From Chrysopilus asiliformis (Eukaryota > Arthropoda > Insecta > Diptera > Rhagionidae), in assembly GCA_964034945.1 (NCBI GenBank), contig OZ035962.1, forward strand, positions 69,454,274 through 69,518,273: a stretch of 64,000 nucleotides of DNA, in the 5' to 3' direction. The translations under genes were made by a program, and so were the position numbers. Positions 1 through 13,239 of the stretch are shown here, in pieces (position 1 is the stretch's first letter; the number at the start of each line of letters is the position of its first letter). The notes below the pieces were generated by a model. It saw only the letters and a program-made list of their open reading frames with translations, was not told where the DNA came from and did not search any database.

Positions 1-118
1 GACAAGTGAATGGCTCGCATGATCCTGTAGTTCCTCTCATCGTAAATTTTGCGTGGCAGGCGTTTAATAGCTTCCTGTACGTCTTCGTTCTCGTAGAGAC
101 AATCATCACGGTGCAGAC
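1..118 (-). CDS. UQCR-14: UQCR-14 (cytochrome bc1 complex subunit 7, UQCRB) internal exon, partial
   Basis: Read on the minus strand, this stretch encodes about 39 residues including DDCLYENEDV and RLPRKIYDERNYRI, which I recognise as the conserved core of the 14-kDa ubiquinol-cytochrome c reductase binding subunit (complex III, mitochondrial inner membrane, electron transfer from ubiquinol to cytochrome c). The exon has a plausible 3' splice site at its 5' end: a ttgtag acceptor lies just above position 118, and the split codon (G|GT, Gly) implies a phase-1 intron. The reading frame is open to the window edge, so the C-terminal part lies outside. The N-terminal exon should lie at higher coordinates, but I could not identify it. 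Recognition is from the family motif; I am confident of the family and less so of the exact exon edge. Confidence 0.85.
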
Positions 119-2770
119 CTACAACCCCCAATTTTGAGGTTAGATCCTTCTTTTATGAAAATATTTAACCTATTTGGTCTATTTACCGTATTGATTGAAT
201 CCAGATAAATTGTAGGCCCATCTTCCCAAAGAGGCTACAATATAAGAAAATTTAGATTTTTTTTAAAGACTAATCCTGATAACAAATGAATTATGTAACA
301 CATATGAGGAAAATTTAGGCAACTATAGTGAGATACCAAAGCAAAAAACTTTATAGAATTAATCCTTACAAAACACGGCTGGTCCTTTCCTTGCAACGTA
401 TTGAGCCATCCTTTTTTTGGAGAAAATTGCAAATTTGCGACACAAAATCTGAAACTCAAATCGACCACTCTTCTTCTTCTTTCTTCGTCAGGTTGCTTTC
501 TTATTTTCCAACATTCGCCAAATCTAAAAGTTATACAGTCAATGTCCCAATTATGGAGCACAAAAATTTGATGAAGTTTTCAATAAAAACTTTTAGTATT
601 TATCGCTTAAAATAAAAAAAAAACTAATGAAGCACAATGAGCAGATGTTTTTTGAGCCGAACCGAAAACCACTGAATCATTAAATATTCCAAAACCCAAA
701 ATCTTATTCATCTTTGAACCATAACTTAATCAAATCTAAAAAATCTTTGGTTTACAACTGCAACAATCAGTATGTTACAATGTGAATAAAGAAATACAAA
801 TGACTCATATAACGCGGTAGTTTGGTCCCTGAAAAAAGTGGGGATGCTTTTCATCGCCGCCCGTAGCGTAATGCAAATAAGGAAATTTTTTTCTGGTTTT
901 TTCTTCAAAATTACATATATATAGAAATTTAATTCTGTTACGATAGCTAAAATCGACGTTTTTCGTTACACGGTTTTATTTAATTGCTAGAAATTTTCAT
1001 TTTGGCAATTTTCTGTGTTAAAATTTGCTATTTTCATACATTTGTAAATTTTTACCAACAATTATAATTACATTACAATTACGTAATTGCAATTCAAAAT
1101 TACAAATACGTAATTTGTAATTGTTGATTTCAATTACTTTTTCAAATACGTAATTGTAATTATTTCTTGATACAATTAAAGGCCGAAAATTAGCGTCACG
1201 TATTTTGTGGACAGTCTGTTGAATCTCTCAAATATTATACTCCAGCGCTGGAAATAAATGCACCAAACATACTTGTTAAGCTGCAAGCACTTGTTGCAAG
1301 GTTCGACAAACGCTGGCAATATTTATTCACACTTCTTAATGCTTACAAACGCTGGCTCGCAAGCGATGGAAACAAGTGTACTAAATGTCCTTATCCATAC
1401 AATGAAATTGATTGTCTCATATCTTAAAATGTTTGGTATTTTCTTCATTCGTCGTAGAAGTGATCAATGTGAACCGTTTTTTTTCAAACTTAGATCGTCA
1501 AAAATTGCAATAATTTTCGGAAGTGGAAGAGAATTGTTAAACATTAAAATAAGAAATTTCGAAGGTAAAAAATATGTTAAAATTTCTTAGATGAGTCTTT
1601 GAATGAATAAATTTTTTATTATTCTATGGACATTCAATATCAATGGAACTACTTATCAATTCAAGTATTTTTTTAGATAATATTGCACAATCTATTCTTC
1701 TAATAAGAGAAAAAAGTTGTTAAATCACAAAGAGAAAGCCGTATGCAATGGAAATCACGGCAACGGAATCACATGTAAAATTTCAAAAAACAAAGAGTAG
1801 GTATCTATGCTTCCTGTTTTAGCAATAGAATTGGACAGTGTCTAAGTTTAAGATTAGTAAGCTGAAAGGAGACAAAGAGCGGAGACTAATTATTTTTCGG
1901 TAAATGCGGTCTCGGCATGCGCATTTTGTACACAAACATATTCCAAAGGAATGGGAAGAATTTACTAATTTTTCGGTACATGAACGAAATTCTAGGTTCA
2001 CAGAGCGCACCATCCTGAACAATTCTCCTTCAATTTCTGTCAACGGCTGCATGCTATCTCCATTCATTCTATTCGCACACAGTAAAACAGTTTGCAACTA
2101 TCTTCCACCTATCTTATTTTTCGCTTTTTAATTCCTTATATATAGTATAGAAAGTATTCTTTTCAACATTTCTCAAAAATTACTTGGTAAAAGTTAGAGA
2201 TAAGGAAAGTTCCTGCAAACTTTTCCTGTACTGGATTTTAGTGTCACAAATCATACTCGGGATATACATATTTTTCGAAAATTTGATTTTTTGCTCTCCT
2301 GTAAAAAGTTTGATGTGTGAAAATATTCTCTAGATTTTTGGTAGAAATATTCTCTAACATTTTCTACATTTTGTGGACACTGATGAGACTATGAAAATAT
2401 TCTCGTCATTGTCCACTTCCTAAAATTTGGGACAAAATAGAAATATATGTTGTGAGCACTTCGTAGGCAAACGACACCATTAAGTTAACACGTGAAGTGC
2501 GTAGTGGCGAAACTCTAATATAAGAAAATCATGTGCTGTTCACACAATTGTTTCTTTACAAATACCACTGAAAAAAAATCCAGAGGGAAAATTCATTTTC
2601 CCGAAGTTTGCCGGCATTGGTGATGCCAATTAACATAAAAAATTCATTGTACTTCTGTGATAAAATTCATTTAACGTGATAACTATTGATCAATTGACCA
2701 ATATTTTTTAACATTTACTTCCTTCCATGAAGCTAAATATATCAAGGGGTGTGTTAAAGTCGATCTCTTT
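119..2770. other. Intron or intergenic DNA, no gene recognised
   Basis: AT-rich sequence, the first part of which should be the intron upstream of the UQCR-14 exon. The open stretches at 235-615 and 1258-1590 show no recognisable domain. Around 1075-1165 there is a run of imperfect repeats of the palindromic word tacgtaattg. Nothing else is supported. Confidence 0.5.
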
Positions 2771-2774
2771 TTAA

Positions 2775-3004
2775 CCCTATTCCTGTCAGGCTGTGACTGT
2801 GAGTCACTATTCAATTTCGAACCAATATAGATGATTTAATACATGTTTTAACGCAAAATCAATTTAATGTATATTTTATTATTGGTCACTACGCTACTGT
2901 TATATAGAATAAATTTTATGTTTTTTTGTTAAATTGATTTTGCGTTAAAACATGTATTAAATCATCTATATTGGTTCGAAATTCACAGCCTGACAGGAAT
3001 AGGG
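2775..3004. mobile_element. piggyBac-type MITE flanked by TTAA
   Basis: Long terminal inverted repeats (TIRs) begin CCCTATTCCTGTCAGGCTGT at the left and end with the reverse complement at 3004. They are bounded by TTAA at 2771-2774 and 3005-3008. TTAA target duplication with a terminal CCC is the signature of piggyBac-superfamily elements. The arms (about 85-95 bp) fold over a central 50-60 bp; the left arm carries a short extra stretch (ctgtgagtcactattcaa) missing from the right. No coding capacity. Confidence 0.85.
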
Positions 3005-3215
3005 TTAAAGTATATATTTTTTTAAATAAATTTATACGCTGGGTTTATTTTACACGTTATTAGGATACATATCGCATTATTTTGAATGTTGGAATGGAAG
3101 TGTGGTGTGTAAATATGTTTTTCAACTAAATGGTACAATAATTAATATCATTAACCCGACACAAAAATCTTTAACACTTTAACGTCCGCTGTACTCAAAC
3201 GAGTACATCGGATAT

Positions 3216-3318
3216 ATCTGTGGTAATAAGTTAAAGTAGCTGTATTTGCCTTTACAAACAGATCACTTTGGCTTCGCCTGAAAATCGACTTGAGCTACTT
3301 TAACTTATTACCACAGAT
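3216..3318. repeat. Perfect 26-bp inverted repeat, small foldback
   Basis: The word at 3216-3241 (atctgtggtaataagttaaa...) is repeated in inverse orientation at 3293-3318 with no mismatch, separated by about 50 bp. It looks like a very short MITE or the core of one. Flanking TSDs are not clear. Confidence 0.6.
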
Positions 3319-3913
3319 TTTTCCCCAGAAATTTTTATTTGTTTTGTTTATTTTATAAAAATAAATTTGTTTTTGTGTTAAAAATATTCAGTGGTTTTCT
3401 CATGGGCAGTAATGGATTAATTAGCCTTCATTTGTGTTTAACCCTTTTAAGGGGGATGGTATAAAATATCACACAAAAGTTTGTAATATATACAACTTTT
3501 TAGTGGTAAATAAATCATATTTTTATGAAATAAATAATTTGTGTTGGTAAGTAAATTGAACAGATAGTTGGATAGTGTAGTACATACCATGTCCTCACAG
3601 GATATCTCTGTAGGATTTAATTAATTTTGTTCATTTTTTTTAAATAAATGATATGAATTAAATGTATACCTACTGAGGGAAAGTGTATTATTTTTATTAA
3701 TTTATATATTGCCCCTGCTAGTGTTAAAGCGTTGAAATACGTGGACACGAATTTCATATACTTTTCAATGAAATTGAAAATTTTGACTTTTAATTTTGAC
3801 AATTTTGACAAAAGCCGAAGTTTGTCCAAAGCTGTGATTTTTGGCCGAAGGTGGCCGAAGCCGATTCATCGGTCCGACTCTAGTAGGCATAACTAGACTA
3901 TAAATATACATGG

Positions 3914-4453
3914 GTAACGCAGCGCTGGGTTGCGCTATTGCGTTAATACTGTGGCCTGCGCTATGTGCGTTGATACTCATTTATGTAGGGGTCACATCTA
4001 TCAGTTTTTGGGAAACTGATAGGAAACTGATTGGTGTGAACATAAAATCAGACGACTGATGGGCAACCACGAAAAAATTCGTGGGCAGATCAGTTTTTCT
4101 AGCAAACTGATACCCAATTGATTGGTGTGAACGTTCGCGTCAGTCGTATCGCATCAGAACAGAATCAAATTTTATTTTTTGAACTTAATGCAATAATAAT
4201 GCATAAAGACGCTCTGTCTCGATTATTCACCTCCATTTTTTTTAAATCTGCAACCAAAATGAATAGAAACTTTTCACAAAAAACTGTCAGTCGCAACTGA
4301 TAGATGTGAATGCATCTTCAGTTAGCGCCCCAATTAGAGAGCTGAGTTAGTGATTGGAGGGCGTTATCTGCGCTAATATGTTACTAAATAGATATCAACG
4401 CATATAGGGCAGGCCACGGTATCAGCGCAAAAATGCTATACAGCGCTGCGTCA
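3914..4453. repeat. Degenerate outer inverted repeat with a second element inside
   Basis: Left arm 3914-3984 and right arm 4384-4453 are imperfect inverted copies of one another, sharing words such as aacgcagcgctg and gtggcctg.gctat. They enclose a younger inverted-repeat element (3992-4309). The arms look like an old GC-richer MITE. Confidence 0.55.
3992..4309. mobile_element. MITE with TIR TCACATCTATCAGTT
   Basis: A 15-bp TIR at 3992-4006 and 4295-4309 bounds 318 bp. Inside are two direct copies of a unit with ATCAGTTTTT, AAACTGATA and attggtgtgaac (near 3998-4043 and 4091-4135). No protein is encoded. It sits inside the older inverted repeat 3914-4453. Confidence 0.6.
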
Positions 4454-4865
4454 GCATGACTCACTGCGCTGATACAGTTTACTGCGCTTGCGTTAAGCGA
4501 GCTATAGACGTGCAACTTCAACAGCAACATCAGTTTATAAGCAGAACTCATGGTAGATATACAATAATTTTGTATTTTCGATTCAGCTAACTTTTCATAA
4601 CTCCGGCAAGCTGACTTCAAAAAAGTGTACTGCATGAATTTTTATATTTGGCTCAAAATTTGTTTTCTGATAAAACATACCTTCTGAATTGGGAAAATAT
4701 AATTGAAAAATTCTAGCGGTTAAAATATAGAAGGCATTTTCTTTTTGTATTTTTCTTGTAATGTAAAGCTAAGTGGTCTACCAGCAGACGGCCAGTGGCC
4801 ATGCTGAATGTTTTTTTTTTGCAAAATTATGTATAATCATAACTGTAGTGATAAAATAAATACTA

Positions 4866-4897
<32 letters not shown>

Positions 4898-7686
4898 GAA
4901 GACATGAATGGATTTTGAAATTTGTTATCAATGTAAACTATACCATTAGAAGAAAATGCGTATGTTAAATATTAGAAACCAGTGTTATTACTTTTATTTG
5001 TTTATTTTTCTGGATGTAACCGGGAAAACTTATAACTATTCACCAGTTTTTCTTAGTAATGGATACACCATGGGTTAATCAAGAGACGAAAATTTTTTTT
5101 TAGCAAGTCAATCGTGTGTAGCATTTGAGCTACAACAGGACATTTTTATTACCTATTGAATTTTAATAAAAATGTTGACCCATTTTTGTGTTTTAATTCT
5201 TTTTAGATCTTTCAATACCGTGAAACTACAGAATAAATTTTGTTCTTTTTACACCACTTTAGATGATTGAATTATCACATTTTAAATTTAATAAAGTGTG
5301 GATCTTCTAAAGATTTGTCACAAAAGCTAATTTGTTTTCTGAGAAATTCCATTTGAATCACACTCTGGCATTACTAAATATAACACAATGGTATATTATA
5401 GAAAGAATAACAAATACTAAGAAAAATAGGATTGTGTCCCATGATTTTTCCACTTATTCCTTATCCAAACTCTACGGTGTGATTCGTATCCCCCTTATTT
5501 CATATATCTTACCATCTGTACAATTCGCTGGGTGTCGGACTGATTTCTCCCCTCTTAACTTAATATGGCGATTCGCATTGATTTTCGTACGGCAGAGACC
5601 GTTTCCATCTGGGAAATTTTCGGAAAATCCTTTATTTCCAACTAAAATACATAATTTGTCGCATAAAGATTATTTTTAAATTTGGCTCTAAGCTCACTTC
5701 CAGTATAATTTGGTGTTATCGGCATCTTTCTTACAATATTTTCATAAAAATTAATTCCATAAGTTTGCTAATAATTATGAAAAGAATTTGAAAAATATAT
5801 ATGTTCGAAAAAAAAGAAAAATCTTGTGAAAATGTTGAAATTCTGAATCACCTTGTCGGTTCATTTTGAAGTATTTTTTTTTCTTCGCCGGAAAAATAAG
5901 TGATTGCTAGCTGTTGAGGGATATAAATTTCTCGAATGAAGGAAACGGGAAATTATTATTATCACATTTCCCCTGGAAGAACATTTTTTCACTCGGTCTA
6001 TTAAGTAAAAGTGATAAAAATGATTGTTTAATAATAATTATAGTTAAAAATTATAGAAATATTCTGTTGATTTCTAAATTAATTAGATTCTGAAAAGTAC
6101 GTAACACAAAAATATATATTGTAATTAAAAAATTGAATTTCAAAAGTCCATTGAAAAATTTAAAAAGCTGTTTAATACATAATTAAAAAATTGATTATTT
6201 TGGGATATCTAATAAAAGAAAAATAATAAGTTTAATTGAATTTAAAGAATATTTTACTTATGGCTTCGGGTGCATAACATCAGTGATATAATAATATATG
6301 CAAATGCAGTTTTATTCGGTCAGCATTTGCATATTTTGTGAATTCATGCTTTAGAAATCGTTTGATATTTTATGATTAGTGACATTTAATCAATTTACTA
6401 AAATAAAATTATCGGATTTCCGAGATATAGATTCCAAATGTCTACATAAATTTGTTCGAAAATTTTTGGGCGTGCTCACAACGAACGGAGAGCCGTATAT
6501 AATATTATAATATCTACACAGATAGTAAATATATTGCATTGGATTTTTTTGTTCTAAAAAATAATATTATCGAATCAAATAAGATTTCGATTTGGTTTGC
6601 TGTACTTTTTTATTTAAAAAAAAAATACTAGTGAATTTACACTGTTTAATCTTTTTTTTTACTATCCACTCGGTAGTTATTTAATTTAAAATTTTAAATT
6701 AATCAATTTAAAAAAAAAGTTGTTTGATTTTGCAGATATTTGTAGACATTTTTAAGAATTCGTCGACATATAACTGAAACTATAAAACTTGAGGGAAGAG
6801 TGAGGTTAAGAGAACCATGTGTAAATGGTTTTGGTTCATTTTTTTTCGGTATATGAATAAAAAATAAAGTGTGAGCTGTGCGATAATTGATAAATATGAG
6901 CAATCGCCCCGAATATTGTTTTGAATAAATAATAGACAACAAGTGAGTTTGTACATATTGTTAAAATAATTGCTAATAGTTTTTAGTAACGTAATATCAT
7001 GGATTGATTTATTAAGATATTAGTATCTTGGATACGGTTTACTTTTATTATTGAATGACATTGTGCTGTTTTGGTAAGTAGAAACAAACAATAGTTTACA
7101 AGTTTTAAACGTTAACAAAAAAATGGTCACCCCTTTTCACTTTCTTATACGAAGTATAACAAAGTATTGTATTAAAAAAATATTTCCGTAAAAAACTTTT
7201 CCTTATCTTTTCCTTATTTCCGTAAAAAACTCCCGAGCTAATTGGAATTATATTATAAAAATATCTTTCTATCTGCCAGTCTGGCCGTCAGTTTGTGTCT
7301 GTCAGTCTATCAGTATGTCAGCCGTTATCAAGATATACAGTTATTTCAAGAAAAAAAAATTGTTTTTTGCGAGCATGTATAAGATGCATTAATGAGAATG
7401 GCATTATTCACAATTTTGTCTTTTATCGTTATCCGTTATCTTTTATCGTTATTGAGATATTTTTATTAAAAGGTAAGAAATTATATTTATGCGAATTGCT
7501 TGCAAAGTAACGGTGTTTCGAAGAAAAAAAACAGTTAAAAAAGAATTAAAGATATTAATATTCTCTACACTTTTTCGTCTTACAGTAAATCGATATTACA
7601 GTAAATCGTTATCGAAATATTTCAGATTTTGTAACATACAAATTCTTATTTTTATATAAACTAAAACTTTATTTGTCGGGTTATAG
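4454..7686. other. No gene recognised; AT-rich DNA with a TAC microsatellite
   Basis: The only clear structure is a (TAC)n tract of about 11 units at 4861-4897. Open frames such as 5332-5679 start at non-ATG codons and carry no domain I recognise. At 7265-7330 there is a CTGTC/CAGT-rich stretch, and the phrase gaagtataacaaagtattgt near 7150 recurs in similar form near 56000, pointing to a dispersed repeat. Confidence 0.5.
4861..4897. repeat. (TAC)n microsatellite
   Basis: About eleven uninterrupted TAC units, seen directly. Confidence 0.9.
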
Positions 7687-8136
7687 TAGGTCTGTTCGAT
7701 ATGAGTCCTGGACTTATTCGGAGTAAAATTTTTTACTCTTTTTTGTTCGATATGAGTCCTGGACTTACTCCGAACTTACTCCGAATTTACTCTTACTTTT
7801 AGCTGGAGTAAACTTTTGATAGCTGATATTTGTCAGACATAACCTCTCTTTTACAGTGTTTGGAAGTTAAGAAAAATTTATAAAATGTGTAATTATGAAA
7901 ATTTATATGTTGAAAATCATGACGGAGAATTTCGAGTATACCAAGTTGAGCGTAAGTTTACAAAACAGGTTTCATGAAATACATTTAATATATTAAAGGA
8001 CAGTTCAAACGTGACTTACTCTGAACTTACTCCAAGTTGTTCGATAAAAACAAATTCAGAGTAAGAAAATCCGCCATTTTGTGGAGTAAAGTGAAAATAC
8101 TCGGAGTAAGTCCAGGACTTATATCGAACAGACCTA
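7687..8136. mobile_element. 450-bp MITE with TIR TAGGTCTGTTCGATAT
   Basis: The left end TAGGTCTGTTCGATATGAGT is matched by its inverse at the right end (to 8136), continuing through GTCCTGGACTTA. The ends also carry several direct copies of ttactccgaa-type words, giving subterminal repeats. I cannot assign a flanking TSD with certainty, so superfamily is open. No coding capacity. Confidence 0.75.
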
Positions 8137-8792
8137 GTGTAAATTGCGCAAGAACGTAGATTTTGTATAAGAAAGTCATGTCCTGTTCGTGCCGTGTGTG
8201 TGCAAATCGTACCGTGCCTCATACATTTATCGACTCGAATTTTTATATCGTGTAGTAAGCGGGTTAAGACTTGTTCGAGTGGAGGAATTTTTTTTGTAGC
8301 AATTTTTTTTTTTGTGATGGAAGTATTTTCATGAATTCGTGAAAGGATGTCCAGACGGATATGCAGCGCATCTTCTCTGTTATTTTTGCTTGCAAAAATA
8401 CTTTTCTTTTAATTAGAACGGGCATTAGTACTCCTTTGGACTTGCACACATACGTAAAAAATTTCACATGCAGCTCATTTTCAAAAACATTTGCGTCCAG
8501 AGTAGATTATTCAAAAGATTTTACCTGCGGCGCATGTAAATTTTTAAGTTAAATTTCGGTACTAATATTAAAGAATTGTTACCGTAGTTTTTATATGCGG
8601 TCCGTCAATGTGGCAATTGAGTTTTACTTAACAGATTTAGCTCTTACTCAAACCCCCTATTAAACCTATAGCTACGTCCCTGGCACGCGATCACTCAATT
8701 GTAGAAACTAACATACATATTTAATATCTCAAATTTTATAGAAACGACTGATTCCTCTAAAAGTGGTTGTTGTTGGATAATTTTTTTCTTGA

Positions 8793-9390
8793 TTAATTAA
8801 CTAATATCTAAATTATAATAGTATGGATGATCCACATATTCATAATTATAGAAATTAGAATGTTATTAAAATGCTTCTGCAAATTTTAAAACTTGCTCTT
8901 GATGTCCGAAAGGGCTATAAAAAGTTAATTTATTCTAAATATAGCAGTAAAAAAGACTCTCCCCACATAAAGTATTTTAGTATATGCTGCACAGCATGTA
9001 ACAAGCTCTTTGATTATAATACAATAAAATCCCTTTTTATATAAATTTATAAACGGGAAAATTTTTTAATCCAGAATCTTGAAAAAAAATCAATCTTCTA
9101 AATTATAAGTGTGTATGGCTTCATGATGGGATATGTTTTATTTTTGCTTAATAATTTCGTTTAGGTACAATATTCGCTATTAGTCTTTATATCTGAATTG
9201 TATTTACCAATTGGCTCAAAAAAAATTTTTTAGTTTTAAAATTATGATTTGTCTTTTTAAATTTATACAATAAGAGTGGCCTTAGCTCCAATATCCAAAA
9301 TTAAGGGAAACATGTTTTTCTTAATTAATTAAGGAATATTGAAATTATAAAAGTAGTAGGGATGATCCACACATTCATAATTTTGTTTCG
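8793..9390. repeat. Pair of about 70-bp direct repeats, 530 bp apart
   Basis: 8793-8850 and 9316-9390 share the series ttaattaa..., taaattataa and ggatgatccaca.attcataatt with about 80 percent identity by eye. The DNA between and around them (8137-9747) shows no gene. Confidence 0.55.
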
Positions 9391-9747
9391 GTAAAACATT
9401 TCTTTGAAGCATCTTTTCAGGCGTTTTCAGTTAATGCCGAAAAAAGTGCTGCCATACCTCCATTTTCGTATGACTTATAATTTTTTTTGGTCTCGGTAAT
9501 CTGGACACTCTTGTATGTGGACATTACAGTAATGAAGACAGGTAAAATGTTCCTACTGAGGTACCTAAAATATGGGCGCTCTTAGTTTTCACGAACCTTC
9601 AGGTGTTGAACCTTCAGATTCAGTGCAAATATAATTTTAGTTTAGGAGATATTCCCGATTTGCTCGTTCATAGATTCAATTTTCATTTGTAGTTTGACGT
9701 TGTAATACCTTATTGATTTTTTCCGTCAGATAAGGAAGTCGGTTGTA

Positions 9748-10111
9748 AGAGCTAAACAGAATGGGAGCGTCAATAGCAAGCGGCAACGGCGGGCGGTTTG
9801 GTGCCGACTTGACACAATGAGAAACGTCAACGGCGGGCAACGGCATTTGCTGTCAAATGTTATTCAGTTAAACATACCGATAGTAGTGCCCCTCGCTGTG
9901 AAAATTGTAAATACTTTAGCATAGACAGTAGCGCCACTAGTCGTCAGTTTTGTAACTAAAAATTTGCCGCGCGACACTTTTCGGATTTAGTTCAAATTCA
10001 GCGGCGACGGCGCCGTTGCCGACATCATTCTGTCAGCCTCAATTGCGCTCCATTGGTTTAAAAAAAATGACGCAGACGCTTGCCGCTGCCGCTCCCATTC
10101 GGCTTAGCTCT
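9748..10111. mobile_element. MITE with TIR AGAGCTAA, GC-rich ends
   Basis: The left end agagctaaacagaatgggag and the inverse right end (gctcccattcggcttagctct, ending 10111) match over about 30 bp and continue with a CGGCAACGGC-type core. No identical flanking duplication was found. The terminal word resembles hAT ends, but this is not decisive. The GC-rich ends explain several spurious open frames here. Confidence 0.6.
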
Positions 10112-12919
10112 GGAGGAAATGTGCGAACGCGACAGAGGCCACTTCGCCGTGCAAACAGGAAGCGAGTGGCATAGCATAATCGGATGGATAAGTTCATCTG
10201 TTCATCTGCAGATTGAAAATCGGTTGGGGAAATTAGAAGAACTGCAGAAGACCACAAAATTTGTAGGATGATTGGTTTTGGCCAAGCTGTCTTGAGATAA
10301 GTGCATCCCATACTTTTATCAGATGAAAAAAACGCTTTACGCTTTTTTTCTTTCACATTTGTTTGAATGTGTGTCTAAAATCCTGTCAAAATCAAAAATT
10401 CCTGAACTCCACACGGTAGGATCTTGTATCGTGTATCGTCTCACAAAATGGCATTTCGGAGAGGTTGATTTCATTTTTTCCCCCCACAAGTCTTCTTGAT
10501 AACGTTATACATTTCGTTAAGGACCGAAATTCAAATTTTGTTTTGTTACATTATTTCATTTTGTAACGATAAAAAATTTCATTTTGTTACGTTAAACCGT
10601 TTTAATTTCGTTACACATTGGGGCTTATACTCCACTGTTTCAAGTTTTAATGAATTTTCAAATTTTCAAGTTTTAATGAATAAAAGTGGACAAATTCGCT
10701 TGCTAAAATTCGTTTATTGCCAAAAATAAACACTTGCGTCCCAAGTACAACATTTGTTCACTTTTGTTCATTAAAATCGTACTTTGTTTTAACCAGATTC
10801 ATTCTACTTCTGCAGATACGAAAAAGGAAATATTTTCGATGCCAAAAAAGTAGCACAAAATATTTTCTTTTTCGAATCTTCTGGTTAAAACAAAGTCAGA
10901 TTTAGAATCCAAATGATACTTTAAGCAGGTTGCAGCTTTGTGGAGTTGTACTTGATGATTGAGGATATCAGCGAGGTCCTCTTAAGTTAAGAAGTTTTTA
11001 AGGTTAGAACCGTCTGCTAACTTTTATCATGAATAGAAAAACATTTTATAAAAATTCACCACGAAAGGTAAGAGGTTGATATTTCTTAACTATTACCAGA
11101 AATACCAATTTATATTAAATTTCCTCTTAAGTCGAGTTAGCAGTTAAGAGACTTTTAACTATTATCCGGAATCGAGGGGTAAATTTCTATAACGTTATAG
11201 CGTAGTTTTGAAGAAAACGCCGATAATTCATTTCGTTACGATACGATAGCGTTTCCATCCCTATTATTAACTAGCAAAAGCTATATAAATCAGTAAACGG
11301 AAAAATCAGTCTTAAATTCAGTGAAAAATCCATACATAATTTCAAATACCACTTGATTCTCAGCTCTCTAACATGGATAATTTCACAAATTTTTTAACAA
11401 TTCTTAATTATTCATTTCTAATTTCTTTTCAGCTTTTAGAGTTGGATAGCATCTAAAAACTGAAAATAAATCAGAACTGAACAATTAAGAAAAATTCTGG
11501 AATTTTAAGATAACTGTAAAACTTGATTAGCTTAAATTCTGTATCGATTGACAATATTTCCAATATATAAAATTTATAATTTGCTAAGTTATATCCGCAT
11601 AGCAAACTTCATGCCTTGATATAATTTTATGAAGTTCGAATAACAAATCAACGAGTTGTAAGTTCAATAAAACTACGAAAAAGGTTTGAAAAATGTCTCT
11701 ATGAGAAGGCCATATGCAAAATTTCATGTTTTTCATCATTTTACATGCTTTAGGCAAACATCACTTAGGCGCCAGAAAATTTTTCAGTGCCTAATCGTTA
11801 ATGCATTTCTAGAAAGCGGGAAGTTACGTCAGGATAGTAAATCGCAGAAAAATAAAAACGGTTAGGCTATGATTTTTTGAGTTATTACAAACTCAATGTT
11901 AAAAATTAGGTCGGAAAATCGATTTTTCTTATATACAATATATATATGTCCTATTATAATTTAAAATTTTTTTTGCGTTAGTTTACTTAAGCAAGTAATA
12001 TATTTTGGAACTGATAGGTGCATTTTTGTATCGTTAAAGGTCTTTGGCGTAAATCAAAATTTTTATCTATCATCGCTTAGGTCATTATAATAATCTTCAA
12101 AGATAAAATTTACTTGCTTTTTGTTTTCATATAATTATGTACCGAGAAATCAAAATTAATTTGATTCGTATCGATCCTAAATATTTTTATTAATTTTTAT
12201 CACCTCTTGTGCGGTATTAGGCCTGGGTTACATCGCCACGTAAAGTTGACTACGTTGTTTTACTTTCGACATCATATTCTATATTAATATGCACTAATGA
12301 TATGGTTTACATTTCGAGAATTCAAGTCAATGTTCAACAATTGAAACCAAACTGGCATTTTAAAATAGATCAAAGTACTCAAAACATACCTACTCGCTAC
12401 TGTTAATAAATTGTGCTCAGTCAAAATGCGTAGGGCGACACATATTTTATTATATTACAGACTCGTATTTGCTTCTTGCCGTCATCAATTCATCTACATC
12501 ATGACCGCAGACATTGTCCAAAAAAGAGTGTTTGTACACAATAACCACTCGCATGTATGAAAACATTTTAAGCATTTGGAATGCTCATATTTACAAATAA
12601 AAATATCTATCACGGTTTTAAATGGACACTTCCTTTATCAAATTAATCTCAGACGCACCACTTTTAGTGACTTCAAACCAATGTTTAGATTCGATGGCAG
12701 TGTTGAGCAGTCTTTCTGTTAAGGGGTAAGAAGTCAGTGTTTTTTTTCAATCAGGCGGACAAGCATTTTTATTTTTTTGGTTTGAAAATGTTTCGCGCTT
12801 ATAAAAAACGTCATTTTTAATACTCAGGTTTACTAATTTTATAACTCTGTATACACAGATTTGATAAAAGCATTACAGTAATAGTGAAAATTTGAGGATT
12901 GCCCAAACAGCATTTCGTG
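10112..12919. other. No gene recognised; contains a foldback at 11396-11500
   Basis: Low-complexity AT-rich DNA. At 11396-11500 an imperfect hairpin has arms of about 45 bp (tttcagcttttaga against tctaaaaactgaaa, loop gttggatagca). No coding sequence or RNA gene was recognised. Confidence 0.45.
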
Positions 12920-13185
12920 AGCTCAAAGTGAAATTGTGCTAAGTCTAAAATAACAAATTCTACAGAAGAGCAAAAAAACCTTGTTAAATCATTTTAATTC
13001 TCATTTAGAGAAAACTGAATTTTCTGAATTTTCTTTAAATGTGAATTAAATGAAGCTCAATATTCTTTAAATGAGAGTCTAAATGAGAGTTTACTTTAAA
13101 TGAAAATTAAAATGATTTAACAAGGTTTTTTTTGCACTTCTGTAAAATTTGATATTCTAAACTTAGCACAATTTTACTTTAAGCT
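12920..13185. mobile_element. MITE with about 90-bp inverted arms
   Basis: The left arm starts agctcaaagtgaaattgtgc and the right arm ends with its near inverse (gcacaattttactttaagct). The inner parts match through ttgttaaatcattttaatt, giving arms of about 90 bp around a short AT-rich centre. No coding capacity. Confidence 0.7.
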
Positions 13186-13239
13186 AACGATTTATGAGTT
13201 GTCTATAAAATACGCCACACGTTTAGGGGGAGAGGCTGC

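Noticed and set aside
4861..4897. TAC repeat as a CRISPR-like or satellite array
   Set aside because: Three-base unit with no spacers; simple microsatellite in a eukaryotic genome.
10039..10356. 105-codon open frame
   Set aside because: Starts in the GC-rich end of the MITE at 9748-10111; no domain and no expression signal.
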